DNA from: Candidatus Omnitrophota bacterium
GTDB lineage: Bacteria > Omnitrophota > Gorgyraeia > Gygaellales > Profunditerraquicolaceae
NCBI GenBank assembly: GCA_026387265.1
Contig: JAPLLZ010000027.1
Coordinates: forward strand, 1 to 33,286
Length of the DNA: 33,286 nucleotides
Direction: 5' to 3'
The notes below the pieces were generated by a model. That model searched no databases, had not been told where the DNA came from, and saw only the letters and a list, made by a program, of their open reading frames with translations. A program made the position numbers and the translations under genes. Of this stretch, positions 1 through 8,494 are shown piece after piece (position 1 is the stretch's first letter; the number at the start of each line of letters is the position of its first letter).

Positions 1-1674
1 CAACCAGGCTTCCATGCTGGAGCATAAATGGAAATACGGCAGTTTACTAAAAGGATAGATTTTGTAGCGGCGTTCTTTATTTTTTATCCGGTCATATGTT
101 TCTTCGCAGGTTCTTTTTAAGTGTTGGGTAGATTTTGAGATGCCTGTAGGCATGCGTTGATTTTTACGTGGCTCAAAAACAACCGATGCAGCCACTACAC
201 CTAAACTGGCTTCATCCAATTGCTCTAGGATATTATCGGCGTATAATTCTGCCAGGACCAGTTCATAACCGTAAATAGTTTTAGCAAATTTCCCTTTGTC
301 GGTAAGTTTCCCGTCATAAATATATCCTAAATCTTTAAGCAGCCTTAGTTTTGCATCTAGAAGATTTAAAGCTTGTTTTTGTTCATTTTTACGGGATTGA
401 TAATAATGCAGGGAGAGGGGGTAGATTTTAAATAAATCATCCTGGTATTTTTCATAAAGATTAAGGATTGTAGCGTAGGAGGTATTTAACTGGCTTTTTA
501 CTTCCTCAGGGTTTCCAAAGATAATCCGGCGCACTTCCTCAAAATTTATTCTTTGCGGGTTAATGCGCGTGTAAACAAAACCCTCTTTGTCGATGCCGCG
601 GCGGCCGGCACGGCCAGCCATCTGAAAGAAGTCGCGGGTTTTTAAATTGCGCACATAGGTGCCATAAAATTTACGCAGGCCGTCGAACATTACCGAACGG
701 CTGGGCATATTTATGCCTAGGGCAAAAGTTTCAGTGGTAAAAATTACTTTTAGCAGGCGGCTGGTAAAAAGCCGTTCGATTACTTCTTTAAGCGTGGGTA
801 GCATTCCGGCATGATGGTAAGCAATGCCACGCTGCACTAATGGATAAAGTAACTGCGCGGATTGTTCATTCTTTAAATTAAACCTTTCCAGTAAATCGTC
901 ATACATTTGAGTAATCGCACGGGTTTCTTTAGCATCGAGGAATTTGAATCCGTATAAATCAAACGCCAACTCTTCGGCGCGCTTACGAGAAAAAACAAAA
1001 TAGATCGCTGGTAAGCCTTCTTTGTTTTGCACATGGCTGATTAATGATTGTAAGCGATTAGGTTTATTGGAACGCAGGCGCTTAAGCTGGTCAAAATTAT
1101 CAACTACTTCATTTGCGCATTGAAAGCTAAAATGTAGCGGTACTGGCCGGGTATCTTCAATAACTACTTTTACGCTTTTGTTATGAATAGATTCAATCCA
1201 GCTGGCGAATTGTTTAATATTGGGAATGGTTGCGGATAAACCCAGAAGATTCATATGTTTAGGCAGGAAAATCAATGATTCTTCCCAAACTGTACCACGT
1301 TCAGGGTTATCAATGTAATGAATTAAAACAAAAATAATCCAGGAGTATTTATCCAGACTGGCTGGCTCATCCAGGATTTTATTGCGGAAAATTTCAGTAG
1401 TCATGATTAAGACCGGAGCCTGTGGATTAATGGAAACATCTCCGGTAAGAATTCCGATATTATCCTGAAATTGGTTTTTAAAGTCCCTGAATTTTTGGTT
1501 AGAGAGGGCTTTAATCGGGGCGGTGTAGATGACCCCTAGATTATTGCGGATTGCTCCCTCGATAATATATTCGGCAATGGCAGTTTTTCCGGCTCCGGTG
1601 GGAGCCGAAACGATTACTGAGTGCCCGGCATTTATATAATCAATGGCTTCTTGTTGGAAACGGTCGTATATCAT
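1..1674 (-). CDS. Ski2/Mtr4-like DExH-box superfamily 2 helicase (3' end outside window)
   Basis: Reverse strand read from ATG at 1674: MIYDRFQQEAIDYINAGHSVIVSAPTGAGKTAIAEYIIEGAIRNNLGVIYTAPIKALSNQKFRDF...; motif I APTGAGKT, motif III LGLSATIPN, motif VI QMAGRAGRRGID. Open to window edge (558 codons). Not in the ORF track. Confidence 0.9.
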   Translation of the reverse strand, partial: MIYDRFQQEAIDYINAGHSVIVSAPTGAGKTAIAEYIIEGAIRNNLGVIYTAPIKALSNQKFRDFKNQFQDNIGILTGDVSINPQAPVLIMTTEIFRNKILDEPASLDKYSWIIFVLIHYIDNPERGTVWEESLIFLPKHMNLLGLSATIPNIKQFASWIESIHNKSVKVVIEDTRPVPLHFSFQCANEVVDNFDQLKRLRSNKPNRLQSLISHVQNKEGLPAIYFVFSRKRAEELAFDLYGFKFLDAKETRAITQMYDDLLERFNLKNEQSAQLLYPLVQRGIAYHHAGMLPTLKEVIERLFTSRLLKVIFTTETFALGINMPSRSVMFDGLRKFYGTYVRNLKTRDFFQMAGRAGRRGIDKEGFVYTRINPQRINFEEVRRIIFGNPEEVKSQLNTSYATILNLYEKYQDDLFKIYPLSLHYYQSRKNEQKQALNLLDAKLRLLKDLGYIYDGKLTDKGKFAKTIYGYELVLAELYADNILEQLDEASLGVVAASVVFEPRKNQRMPTGISKSTQHLKRTCEETYDRIKNKERRYKIYPFSKLPYFHLCSSMEAWL

Positions 1675-1680
1675 AAATGA

Positions 1681-1807
1681 GCGGACAACTTACGGAGTGC
1701 GTAGCAGGACGTAAGTTGTAGTTTACGGCGTAGCCGTAAGCGCCCGCGAATTTATCCTGGGCCTACGAGAAAATCCTAGAGGATTTTTGAGTGATCAGGC
1801 GCAGGAT
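1681..1807 (-). other. Structured intergenic element, copy A
   Basis: + strand coordinates: gcgg(1681-1684)/ccgc(1744-1747) closing stem; hairpin acaacttacg(1685-1694)/cgtaagttgt(1710-1719); hairpin gtttacggc(1721-1729)/gccgtaagc(1733-1741); interrupted hairpin atcctgggcct(1754-1764)/aggcgcaggat(1797-1807) enclosing aaaatcct(1770-1777)/aggatttt(1780-1787). Same plan as 32384-32516. Confidence 0.75.
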
Positions 1808-1849
1808 CTTGGTTATTATTAATAATGATTGTATTATAGAGCAAAATCA

Positions 1850-1878
1850 TTGATTTATCTAATAGAAAATAATATAAT
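1850..1878 (+). promoter_or_regulatory. Putative sigma70-type promoter (TTGATT-17-TATAAT)
   Basis: TTGATT 1850-1855, 17-nt spacer, TATAAT 1873-1878, ATG at 1885. A second match TTGGTT 1809-1814, 17 nt, TATTAT 1832-1837 lies upstream. Confidence 0.55.
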
Positions 1879-1884
1879 AAAACA

Positions 1885-2436
1885 ATGGGTTATGAGGTGG
1901 CGCTGAAGAAAGCTTGGGAAGATTTAGCCAACCTTAAGGCTCCCAATAATTTATCGGTTAAGTTTATGGCGGATGAGTATGCTTTGGAGTTGCCCGCCAG
2001 GAGTATGGTTTCGGTCGCTTGTAATATACCGGCCAAAGATTTTTTAAGTATTCTGATTTTGCATTATTTGGCGCAGAAGCTTAAAGGTTTGCCGGGATTA
2101 ACCGGGCAATGGCTTAGCTTTAGAGAGATTTCCGGGATCCAGGGGTATTATGATGCTTACTACAAGCGGTCGATTGATCCGATTATCCGTAAATATGGTA
2201 AGCAGCCCGATACTCTGGTTAATTGTTTGAGCAGGTTACCCGCCAAATTATCCGCGGGTGCAGATATTAGTATTGTGGTGGAGGTTTTTGCGGGTGTTCC
2301 GGTATTGATTAGATTATGGAAAGCGGATGCGGAGTTTGCTGCGGATGCGAATATTTATTTTGACGCCAGCATAAAAGATATATTTTGTATTGAGGATGTT
2401 GTAGTTTTGGCGCAGTTGGTGGCCAGCCAGTTATAA
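1885..2436 (+). CDS. DUF3786-like protein
   Basis: ORF track; central LTGQWLSFREISGIQGYYDAYYKRSIDPI and C-terminal VPVLIRLWKADAEFAADANIYFDASIKDIFCIEDVVVL resemble DUF3786. Confidence 0.7.
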   Translation: MGYEVALKKAWEDLANLKAPNNLSVKFMADEYALELPARSMVSVACNIPAKDFLSILILHYLAQKLKGLPGLTGQWLSFREISGIQGYYDAYYKRSIDPIIRKYGKQPDTLVNCLSRLPAKLSAGADISIVVEVFAGVPVLIRLWKADAEFAADANIYFDASIKDIFCIEDVVVLAQLVASQL

Positions 2437-2449
2437 AAAAGGGGATAAG

Positions 2450-3010
2450 ATGAAGAAGATTGTAATTCTGTTGTTTATTGGCTTACTAGCTTTGACGGGT
2501 TATCTTTTTGGCGGGGATCTTAATCCGCGTTTTCATTCTCAGGAAGAAGTAAAGTGGAAGTTTCCTTTTGGCAAAAGCTATGATTATACGGATATTTTGG
2601 TTACCCGGGTGGTTGATGGAGATACTTTGGTTCTGGAAAATAATGAGCGGGTGCGTTTGATCGGTATTGATACTCCGGAAATGCATGAATCTGAGAAACT
2701 TACCCGGGATGCTCAGCGCTCCGGAGAGGAGACAAAAATTATTAAGCAATTAGGAAAGCGTTCTTATGAGTTTACCCGGAAACTTGTTGAGGGTAAGCGT
2801 GTAAGGCTGGAATTTGATGTGGAAAGATTTGATAAATATAAAAGAATTCTGGCTTATGTTTATTTGCCCGATGGAACATTTTTAAATGCTTTGATTGTTG
2901 AACAGGGGTATGCTTCGCTAATGACTTATCCGCCGAATGTAAAATATGCGGATTTATTTTCGAGATTGTACCGGGAAGCCAGGGAAAATAGAAGAGGATT
3001 ATGGGAGTAA
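2450..3010 (+). CDS. Thermonuclease family (SNase-like) protein with N-terminal membrane/signal segment
   Basis: VTRVVDGDTLVLENNERVRLIGIDTPE ... RLEFDVERFDKYKRILAYVYLPDGTFLNALIVEQGYA ... ENRRGLWE. Confidence 0.9.
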   Translation: MKKIVILLFIGLLALTGYLFGGDLNPRFHSQEEVKWKFPFGKSYDYTDILVTRVVDGDTLVLENNERVRLIGIDTPEMHESEKLTRDAQRSGEETKIIKQLGKRSYEFTRKLVEGKRVRLEFDVERFDKYKRILAYVYLPDGTFLNALIVEQGYASLMTYPPNVKYADLFSRLYREARENRRGLWE

Positions 3011-3012
3011 AC

Positions 3013-3143
3013 TCTAAGCCCGAAATCCTAAACTCTAAACAAACTCAAAATTAAAAATTCAAAACTTCGATATTAATTAAAATTTGAGTTTTGGATTTAG
3101 GATTTGTTTAGGATTTAGAGTTTAGTGTTTAGAATTTTAGTAG
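3013..3143. repeat. AT-rich inverted-repeat element (cccgaaatcctaaactctaaac ... ggatttaggatttgtttaggatttagagtttagtgtttag)
   Basis: Left part complements the right part, and the right part closely resembles the sequence upstream of greA (about 11915-11960). Confidence 0.6.
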
Positions 3144-3151
3144 GAGGATTT

Positions 3152-4198
3152 ATGTTAAGATTTCTAACCGCAGGTGAGTCGCACGGAAAAGGCATGGTCG
3201 CAATCCTGGAAGGGCTTTGCGCCGGCCTGACGGTAGATACGGCAGCGATAAACAAAGAATTAAAACGCAGGCAGTCCGGTTTTGGCCGGGGAAAAAGAAT
3301 GAAAATTGAAAATGACCAGGTGGAGATTATTTCAGGCTTAAAAAATAAACGTACACTGGGTAGCCCGATTACTTTACTAATTAAGAATAAAGATGCCAGC
3401 ATTGAAAAGCTACATAAGGTAGTTGCGTCTCGGCCGGGCCATGCGGATCTGGCAGGATTATTAAAATATGGTTTTACGGATATCCGGGAAGTTTTGGAAC
3501 GCGCTTCAGCCCGTAGTACAGTAGCTACAGTGGCATTAGGAGCGCTATGTAAAAGATTTCTGGATGAATTCGGGATTATAATTACCAGTAATGTTTTATC
3601 GATCGGCGGTGAATCTACTAAGCAGGGGATAATTTCCAAGATAACCGAAGCCATTGAAAATGAAGATACTGTAGGCGGAATCTTTGAAGTAGTTATTAAG
3701 AATGTTCCGGTGGGGTTGGGAAGTTATGTACAGCCTGATCGGCGCCTGGACGGCCGTTTAGCGGCCGGAATTATTTCTATCCCGGGAGTAAAATCTTTTG
3801 AGGTGGGGTTAGGAAGCGGCTATGGGGTTAGCTTTGGTTCAGAGGTGCATGATGCGATTTATCATAATCGTAAAAAAGGTTATTTTCGTTTGAGCAATAA
3901 TGCCGGCGGAATTGAAGGCGGGATATCTAATGGAGAAGAAATTATTCTACGTGCCTGTATGAAGCCGATTGCTACGTTAATGCGCCCATTGGATTCAGTG
4001 CATATTCATACTAAAAAATCCGCTAAAGCTGCAGTTGAGCGTTCAGATACCTGTGTGGTTGAATCTGCCGGCGTAGTGGCAGAATCAGTCTGTGCATTTA
4101 TTTTAGCGGATGCTTTTCTGGAAAAATTCGGCTCAGATTCATTAAGCGATATCAAACATTCGTATACTAATTATTTAAAACGGATAACGCATGCGTAG
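3152..4198 (+). CDS. aroC: Chorismate synthase
   Basis: LRFLTAGESHGKGMVAILEG ... SARSTVATVALGALCKRFL; start moved from 3125 to ATG 3152, preceded by aggagg. Confidence 0.95.
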   Translation: MLRFLTAGESHGKGMVAILEGLCAGLTVDTAAINKELKRRQSGFGRGKRMKIENDQVEIISGLKNKRTLGSPITLLIKNKDASIEKLHKVVASRPGHADLAGLLKYGFTDIREVLERASARSTVATVALGALCKRFLDEFGIIITSNVLSIGGESTKQGIISKITEAIENEDTVGGIFEVVIKNVPVGLGSYVQPDRRLDGRLAAGIISIPGVKSFEVGLGSGYGVSFGSEVHDAIYHNRKKGYFRLSNNAGGIEGGISNGEEIILRACMKPIATLMRPLDSVHIHTKKSAKAAVERSDTCVVESAGVVAESVCAFILADAFLEKFGSDSLSDIKHSYTNYLKRITHA

Positions 4199-4478
4199 TA
4201 TTGATTACCATAATGTTAAAATTGAAAAATTTAAAAATTCAAATCGGATAATCTTAAAAGGTGAACTTACCAATGAATCCGGTAAGTCTTATAATACCGT
4301 GGCAGTACGCGTTATGCTTTTTGTGAAGAATGTTATCACCGTTAACGAGGTGTTTTTAATTAATGATTTGCCCAATGGGGCAACCAGGGCTTTTGAAAGG
4401 CATATTTACGATCTGGGGTTAGGCCAATCCTTGGAAGATATAACTCGTTACGAGCTATTTACGGAAAATTGCTATTAG
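4191..4478 (+). CDS. Small conserved-looking hypothetical protein (possible FxLYD-like beta domain)
   Basis: 95 aa, overlaps aroC end by 8 nt; ILKGELTNESGKSYNTVAVRVMLF... pattern. Confidence 0.55.
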   Translation: MRSIDYHNVKIEKFKNSNRIILKGELTNESGKSYNTVAVRVMLFVKNVITVNEVFLINDLPNGATRAFERHIYDLGLGQSLEDITRYELFTENCY

Positions 4479-4544
4479 CATATTAAAAATTGCGTGAGAA
4501 AAAATCGCCTCTTTCGTCTATTGTAATAGAAGGGGGTGATGAAG

Positions 4545-4799
4545 ATGGAAGAAAACGCAATTAGCGTTAGCCGCATATTTAAGCTGGATACTGATTCTAA
4601 ACTTAAGGCTTTTGCGGATGTTTCGTTCTCAGGAATGATCATCAAGGGTTTTAGTGTGGTTAATGGCGAAAAGGGATTATTTGTGAGTATGCCGCGCCAT
4701 CAGGGTAAAGATGGTAAATGGTATAACACGGTTACTCCTGTAAGCAAAGAGCTAAAGCAGCAATTAACTGAAGTCGTCCTGGAAGCGTATAAAAGTTAG
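4545..4799 (+). CDS. spoVG: SpoVG family protein
   Basis: KLKAFADVSFSGMIIKGFSVVNGEKGLFVSMPRHQGKDGKWYNTVTPVSKELKQQL; likely start is the Met at 4545 after gggggtgatgaag, not the track start 4536. Confidence 0.85.
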   Translation: MEENAISVSRIFKLDTDSKLKAFADVSFSGMIIKGFSVVNGEKGLFVSMPRHQGKDGKWYNTVTPVSKELKQQLTEVVLEAYKS

Positions 4800-4815
4800 T
4801 TAAAAAAAGCTAAAG

Positions 4816-4857
4816 AACTTAGGGGACGGTTCTTAATCAAGAACTGTCTCCTAAGTT
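4816..4857. repeat. REP-like palindrome (aacttaggggacggttctt-aatc-aagaactgtctcctaagtt)
   Basis: 19-bp stem 4816-4834/4839-4857 with 17 Watson-Crick pairs and two G.T/U pairs, 4-nt loop. Confidence 0.8.
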
Positions 4858-4865
4858 AAGTAAAT

Positions 4866-5372
4866 ATGAATATTTATCTTGTAGGGTTTATGGGTACCGG
4901 TAAAAGTTCTGTCGGCCGGCAGCTGGCTAAACAGAAAAAATGGAATTTTGTCGACCTGGATGAATTAATTGAGCTTAAAGAGCAGCGCAGGATTGTGGAT
5001 ATCTTTGCTAAAGAGGGAGAAGTCTATTTCCGCAAGATTGAAAAGAAAATTCTCAAACAGGTTGCTACTCAAGATAAATTCATCGTGGCTTGCGGCGGCG
5101 GAATAGTTTTGGATTCGGATAATATCAAACAGATGAAAAAAACAGGGCTTTTAGTTTGCCTGCGTGCTAGTTGCCAGGAAATTTTAAAAAGAGTTTCCGG
5201 TAGCGCGCATCGGCCGATTTTAAATGTGGCCAAGCCTCGGGAACGCATTGAGCTTTTGCTAAAAATGCGCGCCCCTTATTATATGCAAGCGGATAAAACA
5301 ATTGATACTTCGCGCTTAACCATCAAGCAGGTAGCGGCTAAGATTACTAAGTTGCTTTCCAGTAAGAAATGA
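4866..5372 (+). CDS. aroK: Shikimate kinase
   Basis: MNIYLVGFMGTGKSSVGRQLA ... DLDELIE ... FRKIEKKIL ... VACGGGIV. Confidence 0.93.
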   Translation: MNIYLVGFMGTGKSSVGRQLAKQKKWNFVDLDELIELKEQRRIVDIFAKEGEVYFRKIEKKILKQVATQDKFIVACGGGIVLDSDNIKQMKKTGLLVCLRASCQEILKRVSGSAHRPILNVAKPRERIELLLKMRAPYYMQADKTIDTSRLTIKQVAAKITKLLSSKK

Positions 5373-6454
5373 ATAATTTTGAGGCCCTAGTAAGTTTAAA
5401 TCTTATTCCGCAAATTGGTAGCGTCAAACTCGGCCAGTTACTTAAGTATTTTGGCCAGCCTCAGGAGATATTTAAAACTTCGGGCCGTTCTTTAGCCGGA
5501 ATAGTGGGTGAGTGTTTGGCTAGGGACATTACTGGTTTTAATACCAAATATTTAAAAGATGATTTAGCCTCGGCTAAAAAGTCAGGGATAAAAATTATTA
5601 CGTTTTTAGATCAGGATTATCCACAGGTACTTAAAGAGATACCTGCTTTCCCGATTGTTCTTTACTGTTTAGGGCAGATAACGCAAGCAGATCGCTTAGC
5701 TGTTGGTATTGTCGGTTCACGCCGGGCTTCTCTTTATGGTTTAAGTAACGCAGAAAATTTTGCCGCCCAGTTATCTGCGCGCGGGGTTACGATTGTTTCT
5801 GGTATGGCCCGTGGAGTAGATACTTGTGCGCACCGCGGAGCTTTAAAGGTTGGGGGTCGTACTATCGCCGTAATGGGTAGCGGTTTTAATCATATTTACC
5901 CTGCGGAAAATGCGGATTTAGCACAAAAGATTTCAGCCTCCGGTGCAGTAGTTTCTGAATTTTCTATGGAAACAAAACCTCTGCCGCAGAATTTTCCCAG
6001 GCGTAATCGTTTAATCAGTGGTTTAAGTCAGGGGGTTTTAGTTACCGAAGCAGCCAGAAATAGCGGGGCGCTAATTACTGCTGATTTTGCTTTGGAGCAA
6101 GGAAGAGATGTCTTTGCTTTGCCGGGCAGGATTGATTCAGTTAGTTCGATGGGAACGAACGCTTTGATTAAGCAGGGTGCTAAGATTATTACTAGCTGTG
6201 ACGATATTTTTGAAGAGCTAGATTTACCAGCGGCCGATATGGTGAAAATTAAACCTGCGGTTGCGCAAGAACAGGAAGTAGTATGTGGAAAGGAAAGCCG
6301 GCTTTATGAATATATTGAACAGCAGCCGGTAGCAATTGATGATTTGGTGCAAAAGTCATCATTAAGCAGTAGTCAGGTTTTGAATTTAGTTTTAAAATTA
6401 CAGCTTAAGAAATTAATTAAAGTATTGCCGGGCAAACATTTTATAAGGAATTAG
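5369..6454 (+). CDS. dprA: DNA-processing protein DprA/Smf
   Basis: VGIVGSRRASLYGLSNAENFAAQLSARGVTIVSGMARGVDTCAHRGAL ... VMGSGFNHIYPAEN ... ENFPRRNRLISGLS-type Rossmann motifs. Confidence 0.94.
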   Translation: MNNFEALVSLNLIPQIGSVKLGQLLKYFGQPQEIFKTSGRSLAGIVGECLARDITGFNTKYLKDDLASAKKSGIKIITFLDQDYPQVLKEIPAFPIVLYCLGQITQADRLAVGIVGSRRASLYGLSNAENFAAQLSARGVTIVSGMARGVDTCAHRGALKVGGRTIAVMGSGFNHIYPAENADLAQKISASGAVVSEFSMETKPLPQNFPRRNRLISGLSQGVLVTEAARNSGALITADFALEQGRDVFALPGRIDSVSSMGTNALIKQGAKIITSCDDIFEELDLPAADMVKIKPAVAQEQEVVCGKESRLYEYIEQQPVAIDDLVQKSSLSSSQVLNLVLKLQLKKLIKVLPGKHFIRN

Positions 6455-8494
6455 ATGGCTAAAAATCTAGTGATTGTTGAGTCGCCGACAAAGGCTAAAA
6501 CCATAACCAAAATTTTAGGGGATGATTTCCGGGTTATTTCATCAATGGGGCATGTGATCGATTTACCGGCTAAGAAGCTTGGGGTAGATGTTGAGGATAA
6601 ATTTAAGCCGGTATATGTGGTGATTCCCGGGCGTAAAAAAATATTGGCGCAATTAAAAAAAGAAGCCAAGGGAAAAGAAAATATATATATCGCTACCGAC
6701 CCTGACCGGGAAGGCGAGGCGATTGGCTGGCAGATTAAAGAGAAGGTGTTTAAGGGTAAAAATGTGATGCGGGTGAGTTTTAATGAGATTACTCCGCATG
6801 CAGTATCGGAAGCTTTTAAAAACGCGCGGGAATTTGATACTAAAATGATTGAGGCGCAGGTTGGCCGCAGGGTGTTGGATCGGATTGTAGGTTATTTTTT
6901 GAGCCCTTTGCTTTGGAAGAAAATTGCGCGGGGTTTAAGCGCCGGGCGCGTGCAATCTGTGGGATTAAGGCTAATTGTAGAAAGAGAGCGCCAAATTCAG
7001 AAGTTTGTGGCTAGCGAATATTGGGAGATTGTTGCAGATTTATTTAAGCCGAAGATCGCCGGAGAAAGTAATTTTTCTGCAAAGCTTGAAAAGATTGATA
7101 ATCAGAAAAGGGAAATTAAGCGCAATGAAGATGCGCAAGAAATTTGTCATCAATTAAAAGATAAAGAGTTTAAGGTCTTGGAAATTAAAAAAACGGAAAA
7201 GAAACGTTATGCCCCGGCCCCTTTTATTACTAGTACAATGCAGCAGGAGGCATTTAATAAACTCAGGTTTAATGCTTCTAAGACGATGTTAGTTGCGCAG
7301 CAGCTTTATGAAGGTATTGATATAGGTGAAGATAATCCGGTAGGCTTAATTACTTATATGCGTACGGATTCGCCTAATGTTGCTGCGGAAGCAATTCAGG
7401 AAGTACGCGAATATATTGGAAGGAGTTTTGGCAAAAACTTTGTTCCGGAGAAACCTAATGTTTTTAAAGCTAAAAAGTCAGCGCAGCAAGCGCATGAGGC
7501 TATCCGGCCCAGTTACGTTTCACGATCACCGGAAAGCTTGAAAGACTTTCTTAACCATGACCAAATACGGCTTTATGAACTTATCTATAATCGTTTTTTA
7601 GCCAGCCAGATGAACCCGGCGGAGTTTTTGGCAACCTCAGTAGATATCCAAGCAGATAAATATTTATTCGCTGCCAACGGCAGCCATTTACTTTTCGAAG
7701 GATTTCTGGCGGTTTATAATAAAATTCAGGATGGGGAAGAAAAAGATGAACAGGATGAGGAAAAAGAAAAAGCCAAAAATGTAATTCCGCCTTTGGAGAA
7801 AGGTGAGATTTTAGGTTTGAATACACTTACGCCTTCGCAGCATTTTACAAAACCGCCTGCCCGGTATTCGGATAGTTCTTTAATTAAAGCCTTGGAGGAA
7901 GAGGGGATTGGCCGTCCCTCGACTTATGCACCGATTATTTATACAATTATTTTGCGTGATTATGTGCGCCGGATAAAAGGTTATCTTAACCCTTCGGAGT
8001 TGGGCTTTAAGGTAAATGATATGCTGGTAGAATATTTTCCTAAAATTCTTGATTTTAAGTTTACCGCGCTTATGGAAGAGGAGCTGGACCAGATTGAAGA
8101 AGGTACCCTTAACCGCCAAAAAGTTTTAGAAGATTTTTACGCGCCATTTAAAGAAAGCTTGGATTTTGCCCAGGCTAATATCGTTAAAGAAGTAATTACT
8201 ACAGACCAGCTTTGCGATAAATGCGGTAAACCTTTAATTGTAAAATGGGGCAGGCGGGGAAAGTTTTTAAGTTGCTCCGGATTTCCGGAGTGCAAGAATT
8301 CCAAGTCGATTACCTCCGGGGTTAAATGTCCTACGGAAGGTTGTGGTGGAGAATTGATTGAGCGGCATTCTAAACGCGGATTTTTTTATGGATGCTCAAA
8401 CTTTCCTAAGTGCACCTTTACTTCGCGTAACTTACCGGAAGATTCAGAGGATAAAGAACAAACCGATAAAGAGCGTCATTCTGAGGCCGAGTAA
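6455..8494 (+). CDS. topA: DNA topoisomerase I
   Basis: NLVIVESPTKAKTITKILG ... ATDPDREGEAIGWQI ... LITYMRTDS; two C-terminal C4 zinc fingers (CDKCGKPL...CSGFPEC; CPTEGCGG...CSNFPKC). Confidence 0.96.
   Translation: MAKNLVIVESPTKAKTITKILGDDFRVISSMGHVIDLPAKKLGVDVEDKFKPVYVVIPGRKKILAQLKKEAKGKENIYIATDPDREGEAIGWQIKEKVFKGKNVMRVSFNEITPHAVSEAFKNAREFDTKMIEAQVGRRVLDRIVGYFLSPLLWKKIARGLSAGRVQSVGLRLIVERERQIQKFVASEYWEIVADLFKPKIAGESNFSAKLEKIDNQKREIKRNEDAQEICHQLKDKEFKVLEIKKTEKKRYAPAPFITSTMQQEAFNKLRFNASKTMLVAQQLYEGIDIGEDNPVGLITYMRTDSPNVAAEAIQEVREYIGRSFGKNFVPEKPNVFKAKKSAQQAHEAIRPSYVSRSPESLKDFLNHDQIRLYELIYNRFLASQMNPAEFLATSVDIQADKYLFAANGSHLLFEGFLAVYNKIQDGEEKDEQDEEKEKAKNVIPPLEKGEILGLNTLTPSQHFTKPPARYSDSSLIKALEEEGIGRPSTYAPIIYTIILRDYVRRIKGYLNPSELGFKVNDMLVEYFPKILDFKFTALMEEELDQIEEGTLNRQKVLEDFYAPFKESLDFAQANIVKEVITTDQLCDKCGKPLIVKWGRRGKFLSCSGFPECKNSKSITSGVKCPTEGCGGELIERHSKRGFFYGCSNFPKCTFTSRNLPEDSEDKEQTDKERHSEAE

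Noticed and set aside
3115-3654. 179-aa minus-strand ORF
   Set aside because: Lies antisense to well-supported aroC; no recognisable protein pattern.
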